From Sulfurospirillum sp. 1612 (GTDB taxonomy: Bacteria; Campylobacterota; Campylobacteria; Campylobacterales; Sulfurospirillaceae): 64,000 bases of DNA. The notes beneath the pieces were generated by a model. It was not told the DNA's origin and searched no databases. It was given only the letters and a program-made list of their open reading frames with translations. Below, one piece after another: positions 38,901-47,096 of this stretch. The stretch lies in contig NZ_CP140614.1 of assembly GCF_036556685.1 (NCBI RefSeq), positions 1,984,001 to 2,048,000 of the forward strand. The letters are read 5' to 3'. Both the position numbers and the translations under genes were made by a program. Every line of letters starts with the position of its first letter. Position 1 is the first letter of the stretch.

Positions 38901-39478
38901 TACTTGATACCGAAGTATACTCCAACACCGGTGGACAAAGTTCAAAATCATCACGTAGTGGTTCGGTTTCAGAATTTACAGCATCAGGTAAACCTGTACA
39001 GAAAAAAGATCTCGGTTACATCACCATGACTTACGGAAATATCTATGTTGCGCAAATCAACTCCAATGCATCACAAGCACAAACATTAAAAGTGATGAAA
39101 GAAGCAGAAGAGTATCCTGGTGTCTCTTTGGTCATCGCATATTCTCCATGTATCGCTCATGGTATCAAGGGAGGATTGGCAAAATCAGGAAACCAAGCAG
39201 AACTTGCAACCAAATGTGGTTACTGGCCAATTTATACGTTTGACCCAAGATTGATGAAACAAGGTAAAAATCCTATCAAAATCAGCGGAAAAGAGCCTGA
39301 TTGGGATCTTTATGAAGAGTTCTTGATGCACGAAGTACGCTATGCGTCACTCAAAAAATCTCACCCTGAACATGCCGCATTGATGTTTGAGAAAAACAAA
39401 AATGATGCAAAATTTAGATGGAGACAATTGAAACGAATGGCAGCCGCTGACTATTCTGACGAAGCAGAAAAAGAATAA
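35915..39478 (+). CDS. nifJ: Pyruvate:ferredoxin (flavodoxin) oxidoreductase
   Basis: Single-chain PFOR (1187 aa), oxidising pyruvate to acetyl-CoA and CO2 and reducing ferredoxin/flavodoxin. Domain I begins GNEAAAYASYAFTEVAGIYPI in part; a central ferredoxin domain has CIQCNQCAFVCPH and CTGCDLCVEICPT; the C-terminal TPP domain has CPGCGE, GGDGWAYDIGYGGLD and LDTEVYSNTGGQ. Preceded by AAAAGGGG and a 180-base leader region. This enzyme is oxygen-sensitive in many organisms and standard in microaerophilic Campylobacterota. Confidence 0.97.
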   Translation: MAKVMKTMDGNEAAAYASYAFTEVAGIYPITPSSPMADHVDIWASQGKKNLFGMPVKVVEMQSEGGAAGAVHGSLQSGALTTTYTASQGLLLKIPNMYKMAGQLLPAVIHVAARSLATHALSIFGDHQDVCAARATGFAMLASSSVQDAMDLGGIAHLAAIKGRVPFLHFFDGFRTSHEIQKIEVMDYAVFDRLLDKEAVAQFRTEALNPEAPKTRGTAQNDDIYFQGREAQNKYYEAVPDIVADYMNEISKVTGREYKPFVYYGDPEADRIIIAMGSVNETIKETIDYLREKGEKVGLINVHLYRPFSLKYFFDVMPKSVKKIAVLDRTKEPGSLGEPLFLDVKSAFYGKENAPIIVGGRFGLSSKDTNPAQIIAVYKNLEATEPKSDFTIGIVDDVTFKSLPAGENLSLGGEGIVECLFYGLGADGTVGANKNSVKIIGDKTDLYAQAYFAYDSKKSGGYTRSHLRFGKTPIRSTYLVTRPDFVACSVAAYLDIYDVLGGIKDNGTFLLNSIWDAQETAKRIPNKVKKILAERNVKFYVINATKIAREIGLGNRTNTIMQSAFFKLANIIDYTEAKKFMKEFAHKSYIKKGENIVEMNYKAIDSGEAGLEQVTVDPAWATLKEEVSLAVPSKYTGSKYVESICKPMNAALGDELPVSVFMQHPDGTAENGSTATEKRGVATMVPEWKEEHCIQCNQCAFVCPHSVIRPFLIDDKELADAPAGVKNHVLDAKGKELKGLKYKIQVSTLDCTGCDLCVEICPTKEKSLVMVPINQELDKGEQENADYLFKEVTYKDDLVNKATVKGSQFAQPLLEFHGACPGCGETPYINLATQLYGDHMMIANATGCSSIYGASMPSTPYTTNDKGHGPAWANSLFEDNAEFGMGMHIANETIRNRVANIMANSIQEVPNAIAAFYKDFLEFKDDREKTAEIRDRLVPLLAEHLDIPSVAELYSLKRYIAKKSQWIVGGDGWAYDIGYGGLDHVSASGEDVNILVLDTEVYSNTGGQSSKSSRSGSVSEFTASGKPVQKKDLGYITMTYGNIYVAQINSNASQAQTLKVMKEAEEYPGVSLVIAYSPCIAHGIKGGLAKSGNQAELATKCGYWPIYTFDPRLMKQGKNPIKISGKEPDWDLYEEFLMHEVRYASLKKSHPEHAALMFEKNKNDAKFRWRQLKRMAAADYSDEAEKE

Positions 39479-39488
39479 GAAAAAAGAC

Positions 39489-39512
39489 GAGCCGAAGAAC
39501 AATCTTCGGCTC
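39489..39512 (+). terminator. Terminator after nifJ
   Basis: GAGCCGAAGA (39489-39498) pairs with TCTTCGGCTC (39503-39512) over an ACAA loop, a 10-bp perfect stem, between convergent nifJ and a small zinc-ribbon gene. No T run follows on the plus strand. Confidence 0.7.
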
Positions 39513-39517
39513 ACCTA

Positions 39518-39712
39518 TTATAAACCTAAAGTAGCTTTCACCTCAGCATTACTCTTTACCAATTCACCACTTTCATGAATCACTCTGGGAATACATGAGG
39601 TACAAATCAGCACTTCTTCTCCCCCGCATAACGCTTTCACATAGACACGTTTTTCGCCATCATCACTCGGTGATAAACAGACATTACAAACTTGAACATT
39701 GTTGATTTCCAT
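39518..39712 (-). CDS. Small protein with two CxxC motifs
   Basis: 64 aa with CNVC near residue 9, a single Cys at about 29 and CTSC near 37, suggesting a zinc ribbon or rubredoxin-like site. I do not recognise a named family. GGAAAAAA precedes the ATG. It lies between nifJ (convergent) and luxS (divergent). Confidence 0.7.
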   Translation of the reverse strand: MEINNVQVCNVCLSPSDDGEKRVYVKALCGGEEVLICTSCIPRVIHESGELVKSNAEVKATLGL

Positions 39713-39798
39713 CTTTTTTCCTTTAAGTGTTTTTGATTAATCTTTGTATTATAATAAAAATATATAAAAATACAATTGAGCTATATCAATTATTTTAG

Positions 39799-39804
39799 TA
39801 TAAT
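39799..39804 (+). promoter_or_regulatory. -10 box of luxS
   Basis: TATAAT 30 bases upstream of the luxS ATG, with AAGGA between. Confidence 0.55.
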
Positions 39805-39833
39805 TCAAAAAAACATTACAATAAGGATTTTTT

Positions 39834-40334
39834 ATGCCACTACTCGATAGTTTTACTGTTGACCACACCATTATGCCAGCCCCTGCGGTGCGTGTTGCTA
39901 AGCACATGAAAACACCATCAGGAGATGAAATCACGGTCTTTGACCTTCGTTTTTGTCATCCTAATAAAGAGATACTTCCGGAAAAGGGCATCCATACCTT
40001 GGAGCATCTTTTTGCTGGATTTATGAGAAATCATCTCAATCATGATGGTGTAGAAATCATCGATATTTCACCGATGGGATGTCGTACTGGTTTTTACATG
40101 AGCTTAATCGGAGACCCAAAAGAGCAAGAAGTTGTACAAGCGTGGAAAGACTCGATGCATGATGTCCTAGCAGTGAAAAGTCAAAATGATATACCCGAAC
40201 TCAACCTTTATCAATGCGGCACTTATAAAATGCACTCCCTTGATGAAGCGAAACAAATCGCCAAAGATATTTTAGATAAAGATGTCGGTGTGATGAATAA
40301 TGAAGATTTGAAATTGGATCTATCTAAAATTTAA
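39834..40334 (+). CDS. luxS: S-ribosylhomocysteine lyase
   Basis: LuxS (166 aa) cleaves S-ribosylhomocysteine to homocysteine and DPD, the precursor of AI-2. The metal site is HTLEH with the cysteine in YQCGTY; the catalytic MGCRTGFY segment is intact. It stands alone with its own promoter, so the methyl-cycle role is certain and signalling is possible. Confidence 0.97.
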   Translation: MPLLDSFTVDHTIMPAPAVRVAKHMKTPSGDEITVFDLRFCHPNKEILPEKGIHTLEHLFAGFMRNHLNHDGVEIIDISPMGCRTGFYMSLIGDPKEQEVVQAWKDSMHDVLAVKSQNDIPELNLYQCGTYKMHSLDEAKQIAKDILDKDVGVMNNEDLKLDLSKI

Positions 40335-40350
40335 AAATACGCAACATGAT

Positions 40351-40758
40351 TTATTTGGTGGAAAATTCTAATTTTTCACCAAATCCAAACCGATTATCGG
40401 TAAATTTGATATATGAGATTTCAATACACCAAAGTTTTGGAACCATCACAGAGGCATAGGGAAATCTCAAAAGATACGCTTGAGACTCTTTCATCCTCGC
40501 CTTTCTCCAGATTCCTTGAAATTGCACTCCTTGTATTTTACCAATCTCCTGAGTCTCCAGATGAATCGTTCCGGCGACATGATGATTTTTGGACACCATG
40601 GCGATGTGTTTGCTCTCACCTTTTGAGGCGATGATAAAACGAGCAGGCTCGTCTAAAAATGCATAAAAACAACTGGCACTATAAATTTCCTCTTCTGAGC
40701 AAAAGGCACAACTGAGCACATGATGGTGATCAATGAAATCTAGAATTCTATTGTCCAC
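40351..40758 (-). CDS. YhbP/UPF0306-family flavin-type split-barrel protein
   Basis: 135-aa pyridoxamine-oxidase-like split barrel. Segments VAGTIHLETQEIGKIQGVQF (in part), LLRFPYA and IKFTDNRFGFGEKLEF closely follow E. coli YhbP. The function is unknown; FMN or related cofactor binding is inferred from fold. It overlaps the DUF1294 gene by 11 bases. Confidence 0.85.
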   Translation of the reverse strand: MDNRILDFIDHHHVLSCAFCSEEEIYSASCFYAFLDEPARFIIASKGESKHIAMVSKNHHVAGTIHLETQEIGKIQGVQFQGIWRKARMKESQAYLLRFPYASVMVPKLWCIEISYIKFTDNRFGFGEKLEFSTK

Positions 40759-41134
40759 GTAACGCTTCTATTCCATGGGCTATTTCGGGAAGATTTTGTA
40801 TGATGAGATAACTTGCCACGACATAAAGCACTAAAATCGCAAACTGTATGCCAATAAACATTTTGTGATGCGTTTTGTGCCGAAACAATACAATACCCAA
40901 CATCACTCCTAATCCACCGCCAATGAATGCGAGAAAATGAAAGCTCATCTCTGGTACACGCATACGCTCTTTTGTTGCATTAAATTTATCAATACCAAAC
41001 AAAATAAAAGCGAAGATACTCACCGTAACAAAATACCAGACAAGAATAGGAATGCTTGGCATAAAATAATTAGAAGTAAAAGCAATCAATGCAAATAACA
41101 GCATTGTGAAAATTCTAAGCCCATTGGTACACAT
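40748..41134 (-). CDS. DUF1294 membrane protein
   Basis: 128 aa with about four helices and the DUF1294 signature FGIDKFNATKERMRVPE, FIGGGLGVMLG and FRHKTHHKMF. Often fused to a cold-shock domain elsewhere; here it stands without one. Function unknown. Confidence 0.88.
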   Translation of the reverse strand: MCTNGLRIFTMLLFALIAFTSNYFMPSIPILVWYFVTVSIFAFILFGIDKFNATKERMRVPEMSFHFLAFIGGGLGVMLGIVLFRHKTHHKMFIGIQFAILVLYVVASYLIIQNLPEIAHGIEALRGQ

Positions 41135-41154
41135 ATCAATCCTTTTATTTATAT

Positions 41155-41163
41155 ATTATAACA
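41155..41163 (-). promoter_or_regulatory. Extended -10 promoter of the DUF1294-yhbP operon
   Basis: On the minus strand TGTTATAAT, 20 bases before the DUF1294 ATG, with AAAGGA between. Confidence 0.6.
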
Positions 41164-41190
41164 CCTGTCATTAAATTGTTTTTAAATAAA

Positions 41191-41199
41191 TGGTATAAT
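41191..41199 (+). promoter_or_regulatory. Extended -10 promoter of dut
   Basis: TGGTATAAT, 39 bases before the dut ATG; AAGGAG lies between. Confidence 0.6.
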
Positions 41200-41238
41200 T
41201 CAGGCCGCAGATAATGAAAAAAGGAGAAAGATATAAAA

Positions 41239-41928
41239 ATGCATGATTATTTAAAAGAGATGTTTTTATTGCAACAAAAATTAAATGATGAAACCAATGG
41301 TATTGGCTGGGAAAATGGATATACTAAAAATGATAAAATGATTAATTGGAAACGTTGTATTTATATGGAATGTGCTGAACTGATAGATAGTTTTAGTTGG
41401 AAACATTGGAAAAATATAGATGCGCCAATAGACTGGGAAAATGCTGTGATTGAAATCGTCGATATTTGGCATTTTATCATGAGCTTATTACTTGAGGATT
41501 ACAAAACCAACAATAAAGGCGGTATCGATAAACTGGTTCGTGATATCACAGATGTGCACGGTTTTGAAAAATTCACAAAAGAGCCATATAGTCTGGGCAA
41601 TGTCTCCTCTATGGAAATCATCAATGACATTGAGAAGATTATCAACAGAACAACAAGCTATAACATGGATATTTATGATGGATTGTTGCGAGATTATTTT
41701 ACATTGGCGCTCAAATGCGGCGTTAATTTGAAAATTTTATACAAATACTACGTTGCTAAAAATGTACTCAACAAATTTCGACAAGACCACGGATACAAAG
41801 AGGGGACTTATAAAAAAGTCTGGAATGGCAAAGAAGACAATGAAGTCATGCTAGCGATTTTAGAGAAAAAACTTCCAAGCCCCGAAGCACTTTATCAGGA
41901 ATTAGAAGCCGCTTATCAAGCAATTTAA
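41239..41928 (+). CDS. dut: Dimeric dUTPase (all-alpha NTP pyrophosphohydrolase)
   Basis: 229-aa helical dUTPase/dUDPase of the kind known from Campylobacter. The magnesium-binding ExxE and ExxD motifs are in MECAELIDSFSWKHWK and IEIVDIWHF. It hydrolyses dUTP to keep uracil out of DNA. The AAGGAG to ATG spacing is long (12). Confidence 0.93.
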   Translation: MHDYLKEMFLLQQKLNDETNGIGWENGYTKNDKMINWKRCIYMECAELIDSFSWKHWKNIDAPIDWENAVIEIVDIWHFIMSLLLEDYKTNNKGGIDKLVRDITDVHGFEKFTKEPYSLGNVSSMEIINDIEKIINRTTSYNMDIYDGLLRDYFTLALKCGVNLKILYKYYVAKNVLNKFRQDHGYKEGTYKKVWNGKEDNEVMLAILEKKLPSPEALYQELEAAYQAI

Positions 41929-41992
41929 TAACTAATTTATTCTAAAACTATATTTTGTTCACCACCAAAGTGACTTTTTATAGTTCTTAGAA

Positions 41993-41998
41993 TATAAT
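41993..41998 (+). promoter_or_regulatory. -10 box of the Pit gene
   Basis: TATAAT 28 bases before the ATG. Confidence 0.5.
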
Positions 41999-42026
41999 TT
42001 CTCTACACAAACACCAAAGGAATTGT

Positions 42027-43637
42027 ATGAAATTTTCATCTGTCAAAATCTCCAAAGAATCAAAACATAAAAAATTGATAGATGTATATAAATTTTTTGG
42101 TGCTTTGCTCTTCATCCTCATGATAGTCTGGTATGCAACCACACTCACTCAAGGTATTTCGCAGCCAATTTTATTGTTAGTAGCGACTATCTTTGGTGGC
42201 TATATGGCACTTAATATCGGGGCTAATGATGTCGCAAACAATGTAGGACCGGCCGTGGGGTCTCAAGCCATCACGATTCTTGGAGCTGTGATTGTAGCGG
42301 GACTCTTTGAAGCCTTAGGCTCATTTATTGCAGGAGGAAATGTCGTTGGTACGATTAAAAGTGGCATTATCAATCCCAACTTGATTCAAGAAACCAGTAC
42401 GTTTGTTTGGTTGATGATGGCGGCACTACTAGCAGGGGCTATCTGGCTCAATCTAGCCACAGCTTTTGGAGCGCCCGTCTCAACAACCCACTCTATCGTC
42501 GGCGGCGTAATGGGTTCAGGCTTGGCTGCTGTGGGTTTTCATATGGTCAATTGGTCCAAGATGGGAGCCATTGTCTCAAGTTGGATTATCTCACCACTTT
42601 TAGGTGGTATTATTGCTGCCGTTTTTTTAATTATAATCAAAAAAACTATCGTTTACAAAGAAGACAAGCGCCTCGCTGCTAAAACAATGGTGCCGATTTT
42701 ATTAGCACTGATGACCTGGGCATTTAGCACGTATATCATCTTAAAGGGTCTCAAAAAACTTGTCCATCTCAATTTTTCTATTGCTGCATTTATTGGATTA
42801 CTCGTCGCTATTGTAGTCTATTTTTATACCCGCTCTTCAATCATAAAAAAAGCCGATACTCTTGAAAATACACGAAAGGGTATTAATAAACTTTTTAATA
42901 TTCCGCTTATTTTCTCAGCCGCACTGTTGAGTTTTGCACATGGTTCTAACGATGTCGCCAATGCTATCGGTCCTTTGGCAGGTATCTATGATGCACTCGC
43001 AACGGGCAATATTATATCAACAGCGCACATTCCACTATGGGTTATGGCAGTAGGTGCAATCGGTATTGTCGTAGGACTCTCTTTATACGGACCCAAACTC
43101 ATCAAAACAGTCGGCAGTGAAATCACGGAATTAGATCAAATTCGAGCGTTCTGCGTCGCCATATCCGCAGCACTCACGGTCATCATTGCCAGTCAATTAG
43201 GATTGCCCGTCAGTTCTACTCACATTGCTATTGGCGCCGTATTTGGAGTGGGTTTTTTGCGAGAATATCTCATGAGAAATCCCGTCAAAGAGACAGAAGC
43301 TGAGATTGAACAGCACAAAATTGACACAGAGATGAATAAACTTGAAGAGTATAAACACGCCCTGGAGTCTCTTGGAAAGCTCAAAAAGGTTGATCCAATT
43401 TTGGTAAAAAGTCTCATGACAAAAATCAATGAAGAGAAAGCCATCATCAGAAATATCCACGAAGGAGAACTTGAACTCAGTAAAATTGAGAAAAAAGCGA
43501 TCAAAGCAGTCAAAAAACACGAACTAGTTAAACGCTCTGCACTTAAAATGATCATTGCCGCATGGTTGATTACCGTTCCTGCTTCTGCTCTATTATCGGC
43601 TATGTTTTACTACATGTTACGCGGGATGCTTTTATAG
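42027..43637 (+). CDS. Pit-family inorganic phosphate transporter
   Basis: Membrane transporter of 536 aa with the two inverted Pit signatures GANDVANNVGPAVGS and GSNDVANAIGPLAG and two PVSSTH-type motifs. Between the core and a final helix (about 505-530) lies a ~90-residue charged helical cytoplasmic segment (about 415-505), reminiscent of a PhoU-like regulator but not clearly one. Phosphate or sulfate could be carried; phosphate is the usual. Confidence 0.92.
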   Translation: MKFSSVKISKESKHKKLIDVYKFFGALLFILMIVWYATTLTQGISQPILLLVATIFGGYMALNIGANDVANNVGPAVGSQAITILGAVIVAGLFEALGSFIAGGNVVGTIKSGIINPNLIQETSTFVWLMMAALLAGAIWLNLATAFGAPVSTTHSIVGGVMGSGLAAVGFHMVNWSKMGAIVSSWIISPLLGGIIAAVFLIIIKKTIVYKEDKRLAAKTMVPILLALMTWAFSTYIILKGLKKLVHLNFSIAAFIGLLVAIVVYFYTRSSIIKKADTLENTRKGINKLFNIPLIFSAALLSFAHGSNDVANAIGPLAGIYDALATGNIISTAHIPLWVMAVGAIGIVVGLSLYGPKLIKTVGSEITELDQIRAFCVAISAALTVIIASQLGLPVSSTHIAIGAVFGVGFLREYLMRNPVKETEAEIEQHKIDTEMNKLEEYKHALESLGKLKKVDPILVKSLMTKINEEKAIIRNIHEGELELSKIEKKAIKAVKKHELVKRSALKMIIAAWLITVPASALLSAMFYYMLRGMLL

Positions 43638-43661
43638 ATTAATATTTTATTAAGCTTGTCA

Positions 43662-43670
43662 TGATATAAT
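43662..43670 (+). promoter_or_regulatory. Extended -10 promoter of the lysozyme-like gene
   Basis: TGATATAAT 28 bases upstream of the next ATG. Confidence 0.5.
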
Positions 43671-43698
43671 CCACCAAAATTTTCTAAAAAGGTAAATA

Positions 43699-44241
43699 AT
43701 GAAAAATATTTTTTCATTATTTCTTAGAAACTTTTTTATAATATTGATTGTTTCAACTTCTAGCCTGGTTGCCTCAAACCTCTCCCCTCAGCAAATAAAA
43801 ACACTGAAATTAGTAAAAGAGATCGCAAAACAATATCCAAACAAAAGTGGAGAGACTTTTGAATACACAGCCATGTCAATCTGTATGACTGAGACCAGTG
43901 CTGGCATTTTTAAAGTTGGAGATATCGGCAAAGATCCCAATATCTTCAAAGCATCCCTTGGCATCATGCAAGTTCGGTTACAAACTGCGAGATTCATAGC
44001 AGAAAAACTTCAATTGCATGACATCCTCAAGATGAGTGATGTCGTTTTGGTCAATCGACTCTTAGGTGATGACCGGTTTAATATCTATGTCGCTGTGCAA
44101 TATTTGGTATGGCTCAATGATTATACGAAAAATTATTTTCGAACCGTTAGTCGCTATAATGGTGGTAATTACAATCACACCTATTATAATAAAGTAATAA
44201 GAAATATGCGTTTTATTCAAAACATAAAAGATTTAAACTAG
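43699..44241 (+). CDS. Secreted lytic transglycosylase-like protein
   Basis: 180 aa with a signal peptide (1-25). SMTETSAG-type MSICMTETSAG supplies a candidate catalytic Glu, followed by ASLGIMQVRLQTA and the final SRYNGGNYNHTYY, the order of motifs in lysozyme-like SLT folds. A periplasmic peptidoglycan role is inferred; length is short for the family. Confidence 0.75.
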   Translation: MKNIFSLFLRNFFIILIVSTSSLVASNLSPQQIKTLKLVKEIAKQYPNKSGETFEYTAMSICMTETSAGIFKVGDIGKDPNIFKASLGIMQVRLQTARFIAEKLQLHDILKMSDVVLVNRLLGDDRFNIYVAVQYLVWLNDYTKNYFRTVSRYNGGNYNHTYYNKVIRNMRFIQNIKDLN

Positions 44242-44276
44242 AGATTTTTCTCTGGTTTAAATCTTTCAAAATATCT

Positions 44277-44822
44277 TTAATTTGGTTTGGCGTAAACAAC
44301 GCTTTTGCTTTTTGGGGTTTCTAGAAATTCAACACTAGAGACCCTCACCCCAATTTTGTTCATTTTTTCTTGTATGATTTCCATCAACCAAGTCGAAATA
44401 TTTTCACTTGTTGGTACAAAATCCACGATAATATACCCCTCATACATCTCAAAAATATGTCTTGGCTCTTGTTGTATGACACTAAAATCAACCGTTTTAA
44501 ATCCAGCATCATGATCAATGAGGTTCTTTTTATCACTAAAATGTGGCAACAGTGTCTCAAAGAGAGGATCATGAATATCGATGAGAAATTTGTGATCTAA
44601 TGTATCGTCCAAAAATTGTTTGAACCAGTTGAGATGCCCAAAATCTGTCACCATTCCCTCTTGCAACACATCGCTTTGCAGGTGAATGATAATCTTGCCC
44701 TGATGACCATGAAGATGTCTGCATGTAAAGCACGTTTTCATCGCGAATTCTTGATCTAAAACCTGAGACCACACGCGGTGACCATAACAAAAATCAAACT
44801 CTTTTGAAATTTCCCAAAACAT
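44277..44822 (-). CDS. queD: 6-carboxytetrahydropterin synthase (QueD) family protein, long form
   Basis: PTPS fold. Zinc histidines are in FCYGHRVW and HLHGHQGK, and the catalytic Cys is in CRHLHGH. VTDFGHLNW and LDHKFLID follow the family. At 181 aa it is longer than E. coli QueD (about 120), with an inserted segment around 95-135. It makes the queuosine precursor CPH4, used by QueE and QueC encoded at 56.7-57.9 kb. Confidence 0.88.
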   Translation of the reverse strand: MFWEISKEFDFCYGHRVWSQVLDQEFAMKTCFTCRHLHGHQGKIIIHLQSDVLQEGMVTDFGHLNWFKQFLDDTLDHKFLIDIHDPLFETLLPHFSDKKNLIDHDAGFKTVDFSVIQQEPRHIFEMYEGYIIVDFVPTSENISTWLMEIIQEKMNKIGVRVSSVEFLETPKSKSVVYAKPN

Positions 44823-44898
44823 TATAGCTTCCTTTCTAAAAGATAATTATACTCAATCATATTAAAATTATTGCTTTGATGGCACAAAGTTAGCCGTA

Positions 44899-45756
44899 TC
44901 ACTTATAGCGTATCGGAATATAAAAATCCAATTCAAACTGTTCATCTTCACGAATAAAATGATTTTTATGATAAATAGCGATGGAGGGAAAATGCACTTT
45001 TTCATACGTGGAATGGGGAAGCCATTTGTAATAAATATAATCCATATATTTCATCAAATCCCCATATTTTCCCTGCAGTGAAAATTTTCCGCAAAAAAAT
45101 CTAGGAATTTCCATGATACCAATTTCACCGCTACGATAATATTCTCCTGTGGCGTCTAGTTCCAAACAAGCCACATAATGGCACTCCTCTTTTTTGACGA
45201 TATTAGGATTGCTATGATGCAGGCCTATCATCGTTGTATTCTCAAATGAGAGATGATTATTCCTGGCCCATTCACCAAGTTGATACCACGCTTGCCGGAT
45301 GCTACGATCATACCCTTTGTGTCGGATGTATGCCACTTTTCTCTTTTCAAAATACCCCAATGAGACCTCTAAAAATTGGATTTCTTCAATATTTTGATTG
45401 ATACTTTTTGGGATGTCAATCTCGCGCCACTTCGTCGGTGTGACACCAAAACAATCCTTAAATGCGTGCGTAAATGAAGCATTGGAGACAAAACCATACT
45501 CTTGCAAGATTTCAGTAATCGTTGAATCGGGATTAAATAACAGGGCATTAGCACAGTGTTCCAACCTAACGCGACGAATATAAGCATGCAGACTCTCACC
45601 GGTGACTTTTTTAAACACTCTATTACAATGAAACGGTGACATAGAAACACGCGCAGCCAATGAGGCGACACTATTTTCTTTTGATACATCCTGATGAATA
45701 TAAAAAAGGATTTCATTGACACGTTGAGAATAATCTTGTTGTGTATTTTTCTTCAT
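44899..45756 (-). CDS. AraC-family regulator with GyrI-like effector domain
   Basis: N-terminal pair of AraC helix-turn-helix motifs (about 15-115, VASLAARVSMSPFHCNRVFK and ILQEYGFVSNASFTHAFK) and a C-terminal GyrI/SoxS-binding-like domain (about 130-285). The frame opens six codons earlier, but that ATG lies inside the -10 box; I use the ATG at 45756 (MKKNTQQ), 285 aa. No ribosome site is visible. It is divergent from an aminotransferase it may control. Confidence 0.85.
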   Translation of the reverse strand: MKKNTQQDYSQRVNEILFYIHQDVSKENSVASLAARVSMSPFHCNRVFKKVTGESLHAYIRRVRLEHCANALLFNPDSTITEILQEYGFVSNASFTHAFKDCFGVTPTKWREIDIPKSINQNIEEIQFLEVSLGYFEKRKVAYIRHKGYDRSIRQAWYQLGEWARNNHLSFENTTMIGLHHSNPNIVKKEECHYVACLELDATGEYYRSGEIGIMEIPRFFCGKFSLQGKYGDLMKYMDYIYYKWLPHSTYEKVHFPSIAIYHKNHFIREDEQFELDFYIPIRYK

Positions 45757-45762
45757 ATTGCA

Positions 45763-45771
45763 ATTATAGCA
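45763..45771 (-). promoter_or_regulatory. Extended -10 of the AraC gene implying a leaderless transcript
   Basis: On the minus strand TGCTATAAT ends 6 bases before the ATG at 45756, so transcription would begin at or next to the start codon. Confidence 0.5.
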
Positions 45772-45874
45772 CATTTCGACAAAATAATAATCATATTTTT
45801 TGTAGTCTTTTTCATAAAATCACAGTAATATAAGACATTACTTCATAAGATATTAATCCCATAAGGACATTTGA

Positions 45875-47044
45875 ATGAATATACGATTTGCCAATAGAGT
45901 AACAAGCGCGCCGAGATCTTTTACTAGAAAGATACTCGATCTCACAAAGGATACATCTGTCATATCTTTTGCCGGTGGATTACCTGATGTCACCCTTTTT
46001 CCGCATGAGCTGATCAAGAGTGAGCTTGATCATATTTTGCAAGCTGACAATAAAACCATCTATCAATACAGTCCCGCCTCTGGCGTCGTAGAACTTCGAG
46101 AAGAGCTTGCTAAAGGATATCAAAATAGCAATGCCGAAGAGATTTTATTAACCAATGGCTCACAACAAGGCTTGGATCTTATCTGCAAAGCATTCATCAA
46201 TGAAGGCGATGCTATTGTCGTAGAATCTCCGAGTTATTTGGCTGCACTCAATCTCTTTGCGCTGTATAATCCTGATATTATCGAAGTAAAACTCTCCGCC
46301 AATGGCGTCGATACTGAACAATTAGAAGAGATTTTTAAAACCAAAAAACCAAAATTTTTCTATGCCATTCCAACTTTTCAAAATCCTACCGGATGGAGTT
46401 GGGATCAAAAAACACGTGAAGAAGTCGCGCGTCTTGCAAAAAAATATGACATCATCATCATTCAAGATGGTCCTTATGATGCCTTGCGATATGAAGGAGA
46501 AAATCCTATAGGATTTGATACCCTTCTACCGGAGCAAACGGTCAATTTGGGAACCTTTTCTAAAACGTTGGTACCGGATTTTAGAATCGGATGGATGCGT
46601 GCCAATAAAGACCTTATCTCTGTATTTAAAGGCTTGAAAGAGAGTACAGATTTGCAAAGTTCAAAAGTGTTTCAATATGTTGCGGCTAATATTCTCAAAA
46701 AAGGGAAACTTCCTGCGCACATCGCAAAAATCAAAGCCACCTATAAAACCAAAAGAGATACTATGGTCAAGGCGCTCAATGAGCACTTTGGATCAATCAT
46801 TGATTTAGAAATTCCACAAGGTGGGATGTTCCTTTGGATTAAATTTCCTGATGATATTGATACGATGAAGATGTTCGATGCGGCCGTCAAAGAAAATGTT
46901 GCCTATGTTCCAGGAAGCGTATTTTTTAGAGATCAAGGCATCAGTTCTTATGCAAGACTCAACTACACCAATGCAACACTAGATGAAATAAAAACCGGAA
47001 TCAAAAGCCTCAAAAAGGCTTACCAAACCTACACCAGCAAATAA
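45875..47044 (+). CDS. Class I PLP-dependent aminotransferase (2-aminoadipate-type)
   Basis: 389 aa fold-type I enzyme. FAGGLPDVTLFP and QYSPASGVVELREEL begin it, NPTGWSW is the substrate-binding segment, and the PLP lysine is in GTFSKTLVPDFRIGW. The closest functional group is LysN / MocR-type aminotransferases acting on 2-aminoadipate, aromatic or branched amino acids. AAGGACATTTGA precedes the ATG. Confidence 0.88.
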   Translation: MNIRFANRVTSAPRSFTRKILDLTKDTSVISFAGGLPDVTLFPHELIKSELDHILQADNKTIYQYSPASGVVELREELAKGYQNSNAEEILLTNGSQQGLDLICKAFINEGDAIVVESPSYLAALNLFALYNPDIIEVKLSANGVDTEQLEEIFKTKKPKFFYAIPTFQNPTGWSWDQKTREEVARLAKKYDIIIIQDGPYDALRYEGENPIGFDTLLPEQTVNLGTFSKTLVPDFRIGWMRANKDLISVFKGLKESTDLQSSKVFQYVAANILKKGKLPAHIAKIKATYKTKRDTMVKALNEHFGSIIDLEIPQGGMFLWIKFPDDIDTMKMFDAAVKENVAYVPGSVFFRDQGISSYARLNYTNATLDEIKTGIKSLKKAYQTYTSK

Positions 47045-47053
47045 TGTAATAAC

Positions 47054-47072
47054 GGGGAGTGCGACACTCCCC
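47054..47072 (+). terminator. Hairpin between convergent aminotransferase and yfdX-like gene
   Basis: GGGGAGTG (47054-47061) and CACTCCCC (47065-47072) with a CGA loop; no T run. Confidence 0.65.
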
Positions 47073-47096
47073 ACCATCTCACTGCGCGTACTTTTG

